Positions 17,855-26,321 of a DNA stretch of 64,000 nucleotides are shown piece by piece; within the stretch, counting starts at the first letter, position 1, and every line of letters starts with the position of its first letter. The position numbers and the translations under genes are program-made. Where the stretch lies: contig NZ_BSFQ01000012.1 of the NCBI RefSeq assembly GCF_027922425.1, forward strand, positions 1 through 64,000, given 5' to 3'. The DNA is from Pseudonocardia halophobica. Its GTDB lineage: Bacteria; Actinomycetota; Actinomycetes; Mycobacteriales; Pseudonocardiaceae. The notes beneath the pieces were generated by a model. It was given only the letters and a program-made list of their open reading frames with translations. It was not told where the DNA came from and searched no databases.

Positions 17855-19336
17855 ATGACACCGCCGACTCCGGCTCCGCCACCGCCGCGGCTTTCCTCCG
17901 TCGAGTCCCGCGACGGTGCCGGCGAGTTCGACCGCCCCCGCATGGTGGCCGATCCCCGAGAATGGGAAGGGCCCGCACCGAAGGTGCGGCCCGTCGCGGG
18001 GGTCCGGTCGGCCAAACGGATGAAGGCCTGGATGCTCGTCCTTCCCGTCGACCTCCTTGCCCTGAGTGCTCCGGCGATCTGGGTCCCACAGCACGCGAAG
18101 GGCATTCTTTCCATGGCGGCACTGTCCCTGCTGCTTCTGACTGGAGGAGGCCGCTACCGAGCGCGTCTCCACGTCAGCGTGCTCGACGAATTGCCGATCA
18201 TCCTCGGCCGGCTGCTCGCAGCCGGCGCGATTGTGGCCACGGTCTTCGCTCTGCGCCACGAGCAGGCCGAGGTCACCGGTTTCCTGGTGTCGGCCGTCGT
18301 CGGGATCGGGCTGGTCGTGGCCGGACGAGTCGTGACCAATCAGCTCATCCTTCTGGGGCGGCGGCGGCGTGTCGTCGCACATCGAACCGTCATCGTCGGC
18401 GGCGGGATGCTCGGGGCAGAGCTCGCCGGACTCCTCAGCCGGTACCCGCAATACGGTCTGTTTCCCGTCGGGTTCGTCGACGAGCAGGAGGACTGTCCGG
18501 CCGGCTCCGTCAGTCACCGGCTGGGCGGGGTGGGCGACCTCGCTAGAGTCGTCCGGTCGACTGCATCGGACGTCGTGATCGTCGCAGACGGCGACACCTC
18601 CGAGTCCCGGCTCCTCGACGTGCTACGCCATCCGGACTGCGCTCGCTGCGACCTCATGATCGTCCCCCGCTTGCACCAGTTCTGCCGCCATGTCGGTGTC
18701 GGCGACCACATCGGTTCGATTCCGGTGACGCGGATCTTGCCGCCGCGTCTCGACGGGACGGCGGCCCTGGTGAAGCGGGGCTTCGACATCCTCCTCAGCG
18801 CGACGGCGCTCGTCGTCTGTACGCCACTGCTCCTCGCCTGTGCCCTCGCGGTGCGACTCGAAGGAGGTAGGGGTGTGCTCTTCAGTCAGGAGCGGGTGGG
18901 GCGGGCTGGTGAGCGGTTCACCTGCTACAAGTTCAGGACAATGAAGCCGGCCTCCGGAGAGGAGGCCGCTACACGCTGGTCCATCGCACACGACGGGCGA
19001 GTGGGAACCGTCGGGAGGATTCTGCGCCGCACCGGCCTGGACGAGCTCCCGCAGTTCTGGAACGTGCTTCGGGGCGACATGACTCTCATCGGGCCGCGTC
19101 CGGAGCGGCCGCACTTCGTCACGAAGTTTTCGGAGGAGGTTCCGATCTACGGGCACCGACACCGGGTGCGAACCGGACTGACCGGGCTGGCTCAGGTCAG
19201 CGGACTGCGCGGCGACGTTCCCATCGCCGACCGAGCGAGGTTCGACAACTACTACATCGAGAACTGGTCGTTGTGGCTGGATCTGAAGATCCTCCTGCGC
19301 ACCGTCGCCGAGGTCGTGTTCGCCCGTGGCCGCTGA
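17855..19336 (+). CDS. Second polyprenyl-phosphate sugar-1-phosphate transferase
   Basis: A 493-residue protein with four hydrophobic segments in residues 50-165 and a Rossmann-like part starting TVIVGGGMLGAELAGLL. The bacterial sugar transferase domain follows: LVKRGFDILLSATAL, FSQERVGRAGERFTCYKFRT, LRRTGLDELPQFWNVLRGDM with LIGPRPERP, and RVRTGLTGLAQVSGLRGD. It starts repeat units on undecaprenyl phosphate. ATG 17855 is chosen for AGAGGA 5 bases upstream; GTG 17837 is also in frame. It lies inside the operon with polymerase and flippase, so it is the better candidate for priming this polymer than the copy at 1241-2923. The two differ strongly in their N-terminal halves. Confidence 0.92.
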   Translation: MTPPTPAPPPPRLSSVESRDGAGEFDRPRMVADPREWEGPAPKVRPVAGVRSAKRMKAWMLVLPVDLLALSAPAIWVPQHAKGILSMAALSLLLLTGGGRYRARLHVSVLDELPIILGRLLAAGAIVATVFALRHEQAEVTGFLVSAVVGIGLVVAGRVVTNQLILLGRRRRVVAHRTVIVGGGMLGAELAGLLSRYPQYGLFPVGFVDEQEDCPAGSVSHRLGGVGDLARVVRSTASDVVIVADGDTSESRLLDVLRHPDCARCDLMIVPRLHQFCRHVGVGDHIGSIPVTRILPPRLDGTAALVKRGFDILLSATALVVCTPLLLACALAVRLEGGRGVLFSQERVGRAGERFTCYKFRTMKPASGEEAATRWSIAHDGRVGTVGRILRRTGLDELPQFWNVLRGDMTLIGPRPERPHFVTKFSEEVPIYGHRHRVRTGLTGLAQVSGLRGDVPIADRARFDNYYIENWSLWLDLKILLRTVAEVVFARGR

Positions 19337-20633
19337 GCAGATCGCCCGACCGGTGTCCCAGGACACCACACCACGTCGACTCGAGGTGCTCGTCATCGGC
19401 ATGCACTACGCGCCCGAGTCCACTGGTAACGCTCCCTACACGACAGGCATGGCGCGTGGGTTGGCGTCCGGCGGGCACTCCGTCCGCGTCATCACCGGAT
19501 ATCCCCACTACCCGGAGTGGAAGGTCAGGACGGGCTACACGGGCCTGAGGACGCAGCACCTGGACGGCGACATCGCTGTGCAACGCGTCCGCCACCCGGT
19601 ACCTGCGGTCCCGACCGCGGCACGACGCGTCCTGATGGACCTTGTCTTCTCGGTGCACGCCGCCGTGCTTCGAGGTCCTCGACCCGACGTTGTGATAGCA
19701 GTCAGCCCCGTCCTGCTCTCGGTCGCTGCCGGAATCCGCTGGCGCTCGGCGGGAAGGACCGCGTTGGGTGTCGTCACCCAGGACCTGTACTGCCATGCGC
19801 TCGCCGAGACGGGGTTGGCCTCCCCGGCCTGGGCACAGATGGGCGCGCAGCTAGAGCGCGCGCTCCTGAGCCGAGCGGACGGCGTCGCGGTCATTCACGA
19901 GAACTTCGCACGCGACCTCGTCGAACTCGGCATCGCGCCGGAGCGGCTCTCGATCATCCGAAACTGGTCGCACGTCCGAACCTCGACGGCCGACCCTGCG
20001 GCGACCCGGAAGCGGTTGGGCTGGGCGCCGGGGGAGATCATCGCTCTGCACGCCGGGAACATGGGGGTCAAGCAAGGCCTCGGCAACGTCGTCGACGCCG
20101 CTCGTCTCGCGTCCTGCTCTCCGGGAGGCGTCCGCTATGTCCTGCTCGGAGCGGGCGGTGAACGCCGCCACCTCGAGGAGGCAGCGACAGGTGTCGAGAG
20201 CCTCGATTTCATGGATCCGTTGCCGGACGGCCAGTTCGAGGACGCCCTCGCCGCCGCCGACGTCCTGGTGCTCAATGAAGCGCCATCCGTCGCCGCGATG
20301 TCGGTGCCCAGCAAACTCACGTCCTACTTCGCCTCCGGTCGGCCGATCGTCGCGGCCACCGCGTCGCACAGCGCAGCCAGCGCTGAAATCGCGCGCTCGG
20401 GGGCGGGTGTCAGGGTGGACCCCGGGAGCCCCGACGCGCTCCATGCCGCCGTGTGCCGGCTGGGACGGGATGCCCCTCGGGGGCGTGCCATGGGGATGAG
20501 AGGTCTCGCCTACATGAGGGCCAACCTCTCGCCGCAGGCCGCCGCGGCCGCCTACGGTGCGTGGGTCGAGGGCCTGGCGGCGGCACGGACCGGGATCGGT
20601 GGCCCCCGGCATTCGCGTGGGGGAGGACCGTGA
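19326..20633 (+). CDS. Glycosyltransferase family 4 (WcaI-like)
   Basis: A 435-residue GT-B enzyme. The N-terminal part VLVIGMHYAPESTGNAPYTT and ITGYPHYPEWKV match the WcaI/colanic-acid type. The donor domain has IIALHAGNMGVKQGLGNVVD, YVLLGAGGERRHLEE and the PSKLTSYFASGRPIVA motif that replaces the EX7E motif. It is cytoplasmic and probably peripheral to the membrane. GTG 19326 overlaps the previous gene by 11 bases. The stop TGA overlaps an ATG (TGATG) that opens a 25-codon reading frame before the flippase gene. Confidence 0.88.
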   Translation: MAAEQIARPVSQDTTPRRLEVLVIGMHYAPESTGNAPYTTGMARGLASGGHSVRVITGYPHYPEWKVRTGYTGLRTQHLDGDIAVQRVRHPVPAVPTAARRVLMDLVFSVHAAVLRGPRPDVVIAVSPVLLSVAAGIRWRSAGRTALGVVTQDLYCHALAETGLASPAWAQMGAQLERALLSRADGVAVIHENFARDLVELGIAPERLSIIRNWSHVRTSTADPAATRKRLGWAPGEIIALHAGNMGVKQGLGNVVDAARLASCSPGGVRYVLLGAGGERRHLEEAATGVESLDFMDPLPDGQFEDALAAADVLVLNEAPSVAAMSVPSKLTSYFASGRPIVAATASHSAASAEIARSGAGVRVDPGSPDALHAAVCRLGRDAPRGRAMGMRGLAYMRANLSPQAAAAAYGAWVEGLAAARTGIGGPRHSRGGGP

Positions 20634-20710
20634 TGACGCACACCTGCCCGCCGTGGCCGTCGGTGCCGCATGACGACGGCCCGTCGCGTTCTCCCGAGGC
20701 CGGGACGTGA
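20633..20710 (+). CDS. Possible 25-codon coupling/leader peptide before the flippase
   Basis: A mini-gene reads MTHTCPPWPSVPHDDGPSRS and five more residues, then TGA at 20708-20710. It begins inside the stop of the glycosyltransferase (TGATG) after GGGGGAGGA at 20620-20628. It ends inside the start of the flippase (GTGA). Its product looks unstructured, with several prolines and one cysteine. The most likely role is to carry ribosomes across the gap so that the weakly signalled GTG of the flippase is reached. No homologue is recognised, and it could be a chance frame. Confidence 0.35.
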   Translation: MTHTCPPWPSVPHDDGPSRSPEAGT

Positions 20711-21951
20711 CCGGTGCGGGTCTCCGGACCGGCAAGGTCCTGGTCGGCCGGATCGGTTCGGTGGCGGGGTCCCTGGTCGTCGGCCAGATACTCGTCGGCC
20801 TCACATACGTGGCGGCGGCCCGACAGATGGAGCCTGCCGAGCTCGGGCTCGTGGCTACCTGCTACGCCATCGCGACCGTTGCGTCGACGATCTTCGATGT
20901 CGGCCTCACCGGCTACACGATCCGTGAGGTCGGCGGCGGTGATCTGACCTTCCTACGGGCGCGGCAACTCGTGACCGCCAAGCGGCGGCTGGTGCCGCTC
21001 CTCGTCGTACCGACGGTGACAGCAAGTCTGCTGATCATGCGCCAGCCGATCGACGGGCTCGTACTCGGGGTCGTCGGCTGGGCCGTGTGGGAGGCCCAGA
21101 CCGCGAACGCGCTCCTGCGGATGCAGGAGAAGTTCGCCAGAGCGGTGTCTGCCCAGCTCATCGGCCGGGCAGTCGGGTTGGCCGTCGTCCTCGGTCTGCT
21201 CGTCGTGCTGCCAGCGCAGCGCGCCCTCGCGATCGGCCTCGTGACGAGCTTCGCGCTGGAGGCCGCGATCGACTACTCGATACTGCGGCGGAACCGGCAC
21301 GGTGCCTCGTCGCAGGCCGACCTGCTGTCGGTGCACAAGCGGTCCTACTCCTTCGGGATCGTCTCGCTGGCAGGTATCGGTCAGCAGCTCGACACGCCGG
21401 CGGTGACGCTCGGGGCGGGGCCCGGAGCAGGCGGCATCTACGCCGGTGCGGGTCGGTTGCTCGGGCCACTGCTCTTCCTGTCGTGGTCGATGGCGCTTGT
21501 CGGCGCGCCCTGGCTGGCCCGCGCCCGGAACGATCCGGCCGAGCTGCGTCGCGAGGAGCGGCGGATCGGTCTGACCGCGCTGGGACTGTGCCTCGGGCCG
21601 CTCGTGGCGGCTGCTGTCGGGCCGACGATCATTCCGTGGATCCTCGGTGATCAGTTCGCGATGTCGGGCACGACCTTCGCGGTTCTGGCGATCGGCGCCG
21701 CTTTGTCGACCCTCAACCAGGGACTGGCGCTGGTGCTGCAGAACCGTGGGGCCGAGCACTTCGTCGGCGTGACCATCACGGTCGGTCTCGTGACCGGTCT
21801 CGTGGTCACGTACGTGGCAGCGGTGCTCGGCGGCGCGGTCTGGGCGGCCGTGGGCTTCGTCGTGAGCCAGATCTACATCCTCACGCGTCTCGCGATTCGT
21901 GTGTTCGGCCCGAGTCGGGTGCCGCGCCATGTCGAAGGGACTGAAGAGTGA
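20707..21951 (+). CDS. Polysaccharide flippase (Wzx, MOP superfamily)
   Basis: A 414-residue integral membrane protein with about twelve hydrophobic segments. It opens GRIGSVAGSLVVGQILVGLTYVAA, followed by ELGLVATCYAIATVASTIFDVGLTGYTIRE, the family's usual first helices with the conserved Asp/Gly pattern. It should carry the undecaprenyl-linked repeat unit to the outer face. GTG 20707 overlaps the stop of a 25-codon frame. It is followed directly by a glycosyltransferase gene (GTGA overlap at 21948). A second flippase sits in the phosphonate cassette. Confidence 0.88.
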   Translation: MTGAGLRTGKVLVGRIGSVAGSLVVGQILVGLTYVAAARQMEPAELGLVATCYAIATVASTIFDVGLTGYTIREVGGGDLTFLRARQLVTAKRRLVPLLVVPTVTASLLIMRQPIDGLVLGVVGWAVWEAQTANALLRMQEKFARAVSAQLIGRAVGLAVVLGLLVVLPAQRALAIGLVTSFALEAAIDYSILRRNRHGASSQADLLSVHKRSYSFGIVSLAGIGQQLDTPAVTLGAGPGAGGIYAGAGRLLGPLLFLSWSMALVGAPWLARARNDPAELRREERRIGLTALGLCLGPLVAAAVGPTIIPWILGDQFAMSGTTFAVLAIGAALSTLNQGLALVLQNRGAEHFVGVTITVGLVTGLVVTYVAAVLGGAVWAAVGFVVSQIYILTRLAIRVFGPSRVPRHVEGTEE

Positions 21952-23066
21952 GGTCGTCCGACGAGTCGTCATCCCGTGACCTCGTCTGCGTGCTCGAGAC
22001 GGACCCGACCGGGCACCGCCTCCGGTACGTGAGACATCTCGTCACCGCTACCGGTCCGGACCGGTGCGTCCTGCTCACGACCCGTGAGGCGGTGGAGTCG
22101 AACGAGTACGCCACGCACCTCCGACCGGCGGGAACCAGGTTCGTGACACTTCCGCAGGCAGCCTCGCGACGGGAGGTCCTCGACTCGGCACTGAGGTGGG
22201 CGACCGCTGCCTCGGCACGGCTGCTCGTCGTGCCGGACGGGGACAAGTACGTGGTTCCCCTCCTGCGGCGAAGACCCGTCCTGCGGCGTACCCGGCCCGA
22301 GATCCGGCTGCTGATGATGAGAACGGCGACCATCGGGGGGCCGGAGGGGCTGCGCCCCACGACGGCCGTCAAGCCGCTGCTCGTCCAGATGCTTCGGCGC
22401 CTGCCCGGTGTGCGGGTGCTGTTCCTGACCGACGCCATGGGGGTGATCGAGCGTCGCCGCGGCTACCCGGGTCTGCCGCCGGTGCGGGACCCGGTGCCTC
22501 GATCGGAGGCGGACGCACCTCGGCGACCGGAGTGGCTACCGCCGGAGGGCGCTGACACGGTCGTGGGCCTGTTCGGCGTCGTCAGCGCCAGGAAAAACCT
22601 ACCGCTCCTGGTACAGGCGGTCGCCGAGCTCCCGCACGTGGTCCTCGTCGTGGCCGGCCACCTCGCGCCAAACGTGCGGCGGTTCGTCGAGACCGACCCC
22701 ACGGCCGTCAGCCTGTGCGCCGAGGACCGGATGAGGCTGGTCGACCGGTTCTTGGATCCGGACGAGTACGGTGCCGGGCTGTCCGCGGTGGATGTCGTCG
22801 CACTCCTGCACGACAACGACGCGCCGAGTGGCGTCCTCGGCGAGGCCTGCACACGGGGTACACCAGTGCTGGTGCCGCAGGGAGGATGGCTCGAGCGGGT
22901 GGTCGAAGCGACCGGCGTCGGCGCCGCCGTTCCGATGACGGTCGCCGGGGTGTGCGCCGGGATGACCCGGATCATGGAGGACCGGTGGGAGTACGTCGAG
23001 GCGGCGCGGGCATGGTCCGCGACCGTCGGGACGGACGACTTCAGGAACCGGCTCCTCGGCCCGTGA
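21948..23066 (+). CDS. Glycosyltransferase, GT4/GT1-like (GT-B fold)
   Basis: A 372-residue protein with an atypical N-terminal half (VCVLETDPTGHRLRYVRHLV, LLVVPDGDKYVVPLLRR). The C-terminal donor domain is recognisable: VVGLFGVVSARKNLPLLVQA, VVLVVAGHLAPNVRRF and DVVALLHDNDAPSGVLGEAC, the last containing the conserved glutamate near the ribose-binding site. It has no membrane segment. It should add a sugar to the repeat unit. Coupling with the flippase gene marks it as part of the same operon. The GT family assignment is by fold pattern and is less certain than for the neighbours. Confidence 0.75.
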   Translation: MRSSDESSSRDLVCVLETDPTGHRLRYVRHLVTATGPDRCVLLTTREAVESNEYATHLRPAGTRFVTLPQAASRREVLDSALRWATAASARLLVVPDGDKYVVPLLRRRPVLRRTRPEIRLLMMRTATIGGPEGLRPTTAVKPLLVQMLRRLPGVRVLFLTDAMGVIERRRGYPGLPPVRDPVPRSEADAPRRPEWLPPEGADTVVGLFGVVSARKNLPLLVQAVAELPHVVLVVAGHLAPNVRRFVETDPTAVSLCAEDRMRLVDRFLDPDEYGAGLSAVDVVALLHDNDAPSGVLGEACTRGTPVLVPQGGWLERVVEATGVGAAVPMTVAGVCAGMTRIMEDRWEYVEAARAWSATVGTDDFRNRLLGP

Positions 23067-23119
23067 ATGGGCACGCGGCGATCCCACGGGCACCCTGCCG
23101 GAGCGGCTAGGCTCGGAAC

Positions 23120-24376
23120 GTGCCTACCCGGCGACCCAGGCGTCACGGACAGGTGTCGCAGCGCCGCTGGCCGCGTCGCCTTCTCCGCTACGGAGCGATT
23201 GCGATCGCGGGTCTCGTTGTCTGTGGGCTCGCGCTCTTCGCCCTCCGGCCCGAGAGCCGTCCGCCGAGCCCACAGCCGCCGGCGGGCCACGCCTCAGCGT
23301 GCACCAACAGCGACGGGACCGCCTGCCCCTCTTCGTACTTCACTGGGCCGCTCGGCAACGACAATCTGGTTCCAGGGCGGACGGGCGCGTTCCTCATCGA
23401 GTACTACGCTGGTGTGGGGGTCGAGTGGCCACAGGCACAGATGGCCATCCGTCAACGCCAGCAGGACCTCGGGCGGACGTTCGATGGCATCCAGATCGAG
23501 TACGGCAATAACGGCTACTGGGACGGCGTCTACGGGATCTACGACCCAGAGGATTTCACGCCACGCCGTGAGCAGTGGATCATCGATAATGGTTCGTTCC
23601 CGGTCGTGAGCTGGACACCGGGCTACACGATCAGTCAGATGAACAGCGGCGCCGCGGACGAGATCTGGCGCAAGGCGGCGCAGTACTTCGCCTCCTTTGC
23701 GCCGCACCGAATCATGCTCCGGCCGTTCGTCGAGTTCAACTGGCCGACCTCGGTGACGAGTGCTGTTCCCGGGCCCGAGAACGGCGGTGTGAACAGTTGC
23801 GGCGAGCCGTTCGTGCAGGCCTGGCGGCACATGGTGGACGTCTTCCGCGAGAACGACGCGACAAATGTCGGCTTCTGGTTCACTCCCGAGGAGGGTGCGG
23901 ATCGCGAATGCGCTTTGGACTCGTATCCTGGTGACGCCTATGTCGACTGGGTTGGCTCGGATCGATACAATCGGTGTCCCCTCAGCGACGAATCATGCTA
24001 CTCAAGCCCCTTGCGGCCGGGTCCGGCCACTTTCTCGGAGCTCTTCGGATATCGCGGGACATGTGCCGATGAGATGCCGTGCAAGACGAATATGCACGAC
24101 ACTTTCGGTCCGCGGAAGCCTTTTGTCGTGGGCGAGGTGGGAACCATCTACGACGTGCACGACTCCCGCTTCAAGGGCGACTTCTATCGCACATTGCCGG
24201 AGGACGCCAGGGAGCTTCGGTATCTCCGAGGTGTGGCCTTCTTCGATGCCGACGTGAGCGCGATCGAAGGCGCTGACGCGAACTGGCGGGTGGATTTTCC
24301 GCAGTCCGACCCGGACCCGTATCAAGGCTTCGCCTCGATGGCGAGGGACGCTTGGTTCTCGACGCAGCACGGCTAG
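23120..24376 (+). CDS. Secreted/anchored glycoside hydrolase, GH26-like
   Basis: A 418-residue protein with a basic N-terminus and one membrane anchor (about 24-42), then an extracytoplasmic catalytic domain. VEFNW (acid/base E205) and FVVGEVGT (nucleophile E339) match the GH26 / clan GH-A pattern; GIQIEYGNNGYWDG and VSWTPGY are also typical. Eight or more cysteines suggest disulfides outside the cell. Such enzymes in glycan loci trim or release the polymer. TAGGCT at 23108-23113 lies 6 bases before GTG 23120, so a leaderless transcript is likely and the gene may be expressed apart from the operon. Confidence 0.8.
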   Translation: MPTRRPRRHGQVSQRRWPRRLLRYGAIAIAGLVVCGLALFALRPESRPPSPQPPAGHASACTNSDGTACPSSYFTGPLGNDNLVPGRTGAFLIEYYAGVGVEWPQAQMAIRQRQQDLGRTFDGIQIEYGNNGYWDGVYGIYDPEDFTPRREQWIIDNGSFPVVSWTPGYTISQMNSGAADEIWRKAAQYFASFAPHRIMLRPFVEFNWPTSVTSAVPGPENGGVNSCGEPFVQAWRHMVDVFRENDATNVGFWFTPEEGADRECALDSYPGDAYVDWVGSDRYNRCPLSDESCYSSPLRPGPATFSELFGYRGTCADEMPCKTNMHDTFGPRKPFVVGEVGTIYDVHDSRFKGDFYRTLPEDARELRYLRGVAFFDADVSAIEGADANWRVDFPQSDPDPYQGFASMARDAWFSTQHG

Positions 24377-24403
24377 TCCGCGGTCACGTGCCATATGCTG
24401 ACG

Positions 24404-24778
24404 ATGAGCACGAGGGGGCGGTCGGGCAGACTTGCGCGGCAGGAGACCGATCGCGTCCCCGAGGAGATACGAGCTGATGCCCAGGAGACGCGCGACCGGG
24501 AGTCCGGCGGCCTCACCGGAGAGTCGCGACCGAGGGTGATGACGACCGTACTGACGTGGATCGGGGTGTGGTGCGCGGGCGCCCTCGTAGTGGGCCTGGT
24601 GCTCGGTCTCGGCCTTCGCCGGCTCGCGCAACGCGACCCGGGCGAGAGCGAATTCGAACAGCGACCACCATCCGCATCTCACCGGTCACAGACTTCACCA
24701 GCGGCCATCCACTGCCGTCACAACCCGGCGGGCGAGTGCGACACTTGTGCCGGCCGGCCTGAGCAGGGCACGCGGTAG
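24404..24778 (+). CDS. Small single-pass membrane protein of unknown function
   Basis: A 124-residue protein: a charged N-terminus rich in Arg, Glu and Gly, one strong membrane segment (VLTWIGVWCAGALVVGLVLG, about residues 48-68), then a polar tail. The tail carries a HCRHNPAGECDTC cluster near the C-terminus that could bind a metal. No family is recognised. ATG 24404 is favoured over ATG 24395 because a TATGCT -10 box at 24394-24399 would place the transcript start at or near it. It follows the GH26-like gene in the same direction with a 27-base gap. Confidence 0.5.
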   Translation: MSTRGRSGRLARQETDRVPEEIRADAQETRDRESGGLTGESRPRVMTTVLTWIGVWCAGALVVGLVLGLGLRRLAQRDPGESEFEQRPPSASHRSQTSPAAIHCRHNPAGECDTCAGRPEQGTR

Positions 24779-24929
24779 GCGGCCACCCGAGGTGCGGGTA
24801 ACGCGGGTGCTGCTGCACGCGAGCCAGCATCCGACTCCGCGATGCTCATCCCGACCCGGTCGGCACCGCGGTGGAACGGGACGAGTTCCGTCCCGAGATC
24901 GCGCGGACGTCCAGCTCACCGGGGAGAAG

Positions 24930-26306
24930 ATGACCAACACCTTTTCCGATCAGTCGGCCCAAATCGGCGTGCGGGTTCAGTCCGCCGCGAGTGAATCCAC
25001 GGCCTTACCGCGGCTGCGTCGCTCCGCCGAGCTCAATGAGCGCCTCCACCGTTTGATCCCAGGAGGCGCGCACACGTATGCCAAGGGCGACGACCAATTC
25101 CCTGATGGCATGGCGCCCGTGATCTCCCGCGGACACGGCGCACATGTCTGGGACGTCGATGGCAACCGCTACGTCGAGTACGGCTCAGGCCTGCGCTCGG
25201 TAGTACTCGGCCACGCGCATCCTCGAGTCCTGAGCGCGGTACGAGCGCAGCTCGACCACGGGGCGAACTTCGTTCGGCCGAGCGTCATCGAGGCGGAGGC
25301 CGCCGAGCGGTTCTTGGCGACGGTGCCTACAGCGGAGATGGTCAAGTTCACGAAGAACGGTTCGGATGCGACCACGGCAGCTGTGCGGCTCGCGCGGGCC
25401 CACACGAGGCGCTCCGTTGTCGCGATCTGCCGGGACCAGCCGTTTTTCTCCACCGACGACTGGTTCATCGGGACGACGCAGATGACGGCGGGCATTCCGG
25501 CGCAGTCCACGTTGTCATTCCCATATGGGGACTTGCCCGCCCTGTCGGATCTGCTCGACCTGCACGGGTCCGACATCGCCTGCCTGGTCATGGAGGCGGC
25601 CACGGTGACCGAGCCGCCGGCGGGCTATCTGGAGGGCGTGCGGGCGCTGGCCGATCACCACGGTTGCCTACTCGTCCTGGACGAGATGATCACCGGCTTC
25701 CGGTGGGCGGCCTCCGGGGCACAGGGCCTCTACGGAATCGTGCCCGACCTGTCCACTTTCGGGAAGGCTCTGGGGAACGGCTTTGCCGTCTCTGCGCTCG
25801 CGGGTCGACGCGAAATCATGGAGCGTGGCGGACTTCGCTCTCCTGACGAACGTGTCTTCCTGCTATCCACAACCCATGGGGCCGAGACGCACGCGCTTGC
25901 GGCAGCGATGGCGGTCATGGACGCGTGTGTGGAGGAGGGCGTGATCGCTCGCCTCCACCAGCTCGGAGATCGACTTCGCGCAGGGGTTCACGAGGTGGCC
26001 GCCGCTGCAGGGGTCGGCGAACAGGTCGTCGTCCGCGGGCGTGCCAGCAACCTCGTCTTCGCCACGTTGGACCACCACGGCAATCCGTCGCAGGAGTTCC
26101 GGACGCTCTTCCTGCGCGAACTGCTGCTCGGCGGGGTATTGGCGCCATCGTTCGTTGTCAGCGCCGCCCTCACCGATTCGGACGTGGACCGGACGGTTGA
26201 GGTCGTCGCCGACGCCTGCGCCGTGTACAGAGACGCGCTCGAGGCCGGCGGGCCGGAGAAGTACGCGGGAAGACCGGTCAAGCCGGTCTTCCGGCGCTTT
26301 GCCTGA
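24930..26306 (+). CDS. Class III pyridoxal-phosphate aminotransferase (glutamate-1-semialdehyde mutase-like)
   Basis: A 458-residue aminotransferase. It has LIPGGAHTYAKGDDQFP, VWDVDGNRYVEYGSGLRSVV, MVKFTKNGSDATTAAVRLAR, LVLDEMITGFRW, and the PLP lysine K279 in STFGKALGNGFAVS. It belongs to the group near glutamate-1-semialdehyde 2,1-aminomutase that often sits in polysaccharide loci and is not the haem enzyme. A role in making an amino sugar or amino-acid substituent is inferred. ATG 24930 has GGGGAGAAG directly upstream. It converges with the methyltransferase-like gene with only 15 bases between the stops and no terminator hairpin. Confidence 0.85.
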   Translation: MTNTFSDQSAQIGVRVQSAASESTALPRLRRSAELNERLHRLIPGGAHTYAKGDDQFPDGMAPVISRGHGAHVWDVDGNRYVEYGSGLRSVVLGHAHPRVLSAVRAQLDHGANFVRPSVIEAEAAERFLATVPTAEMVKFTKNGSDATTAAVRLARAHTRRSVVAICRDQPFFSTDDWFIGTTQMTAGIPAQSTLSFPYGDLPALSDLLDLHGSDIACLVMEAATVTEPPAGYLEGVRALADHHGCLLVLDEMITGFRWAASGAQGLYGIVPDLSTFGKALGNGFAVSALAGRREIMERGGLRSPDERVFLLSTTHGAETHALAAAMAVMDACVEEGVIARLHQLGDRLRAGVHEVAAAAGVGEQVVVRGRASNLVFATLDHHGNPSQEFRTLFLRELLLGGVLAPSFVVSAALTDSDVDRTVEVVADACAVYRDALEAGGPEKYAGRPVKPVFRRFA

Positions 26307-26321
26307 GGGCGCGCTCCTTCT

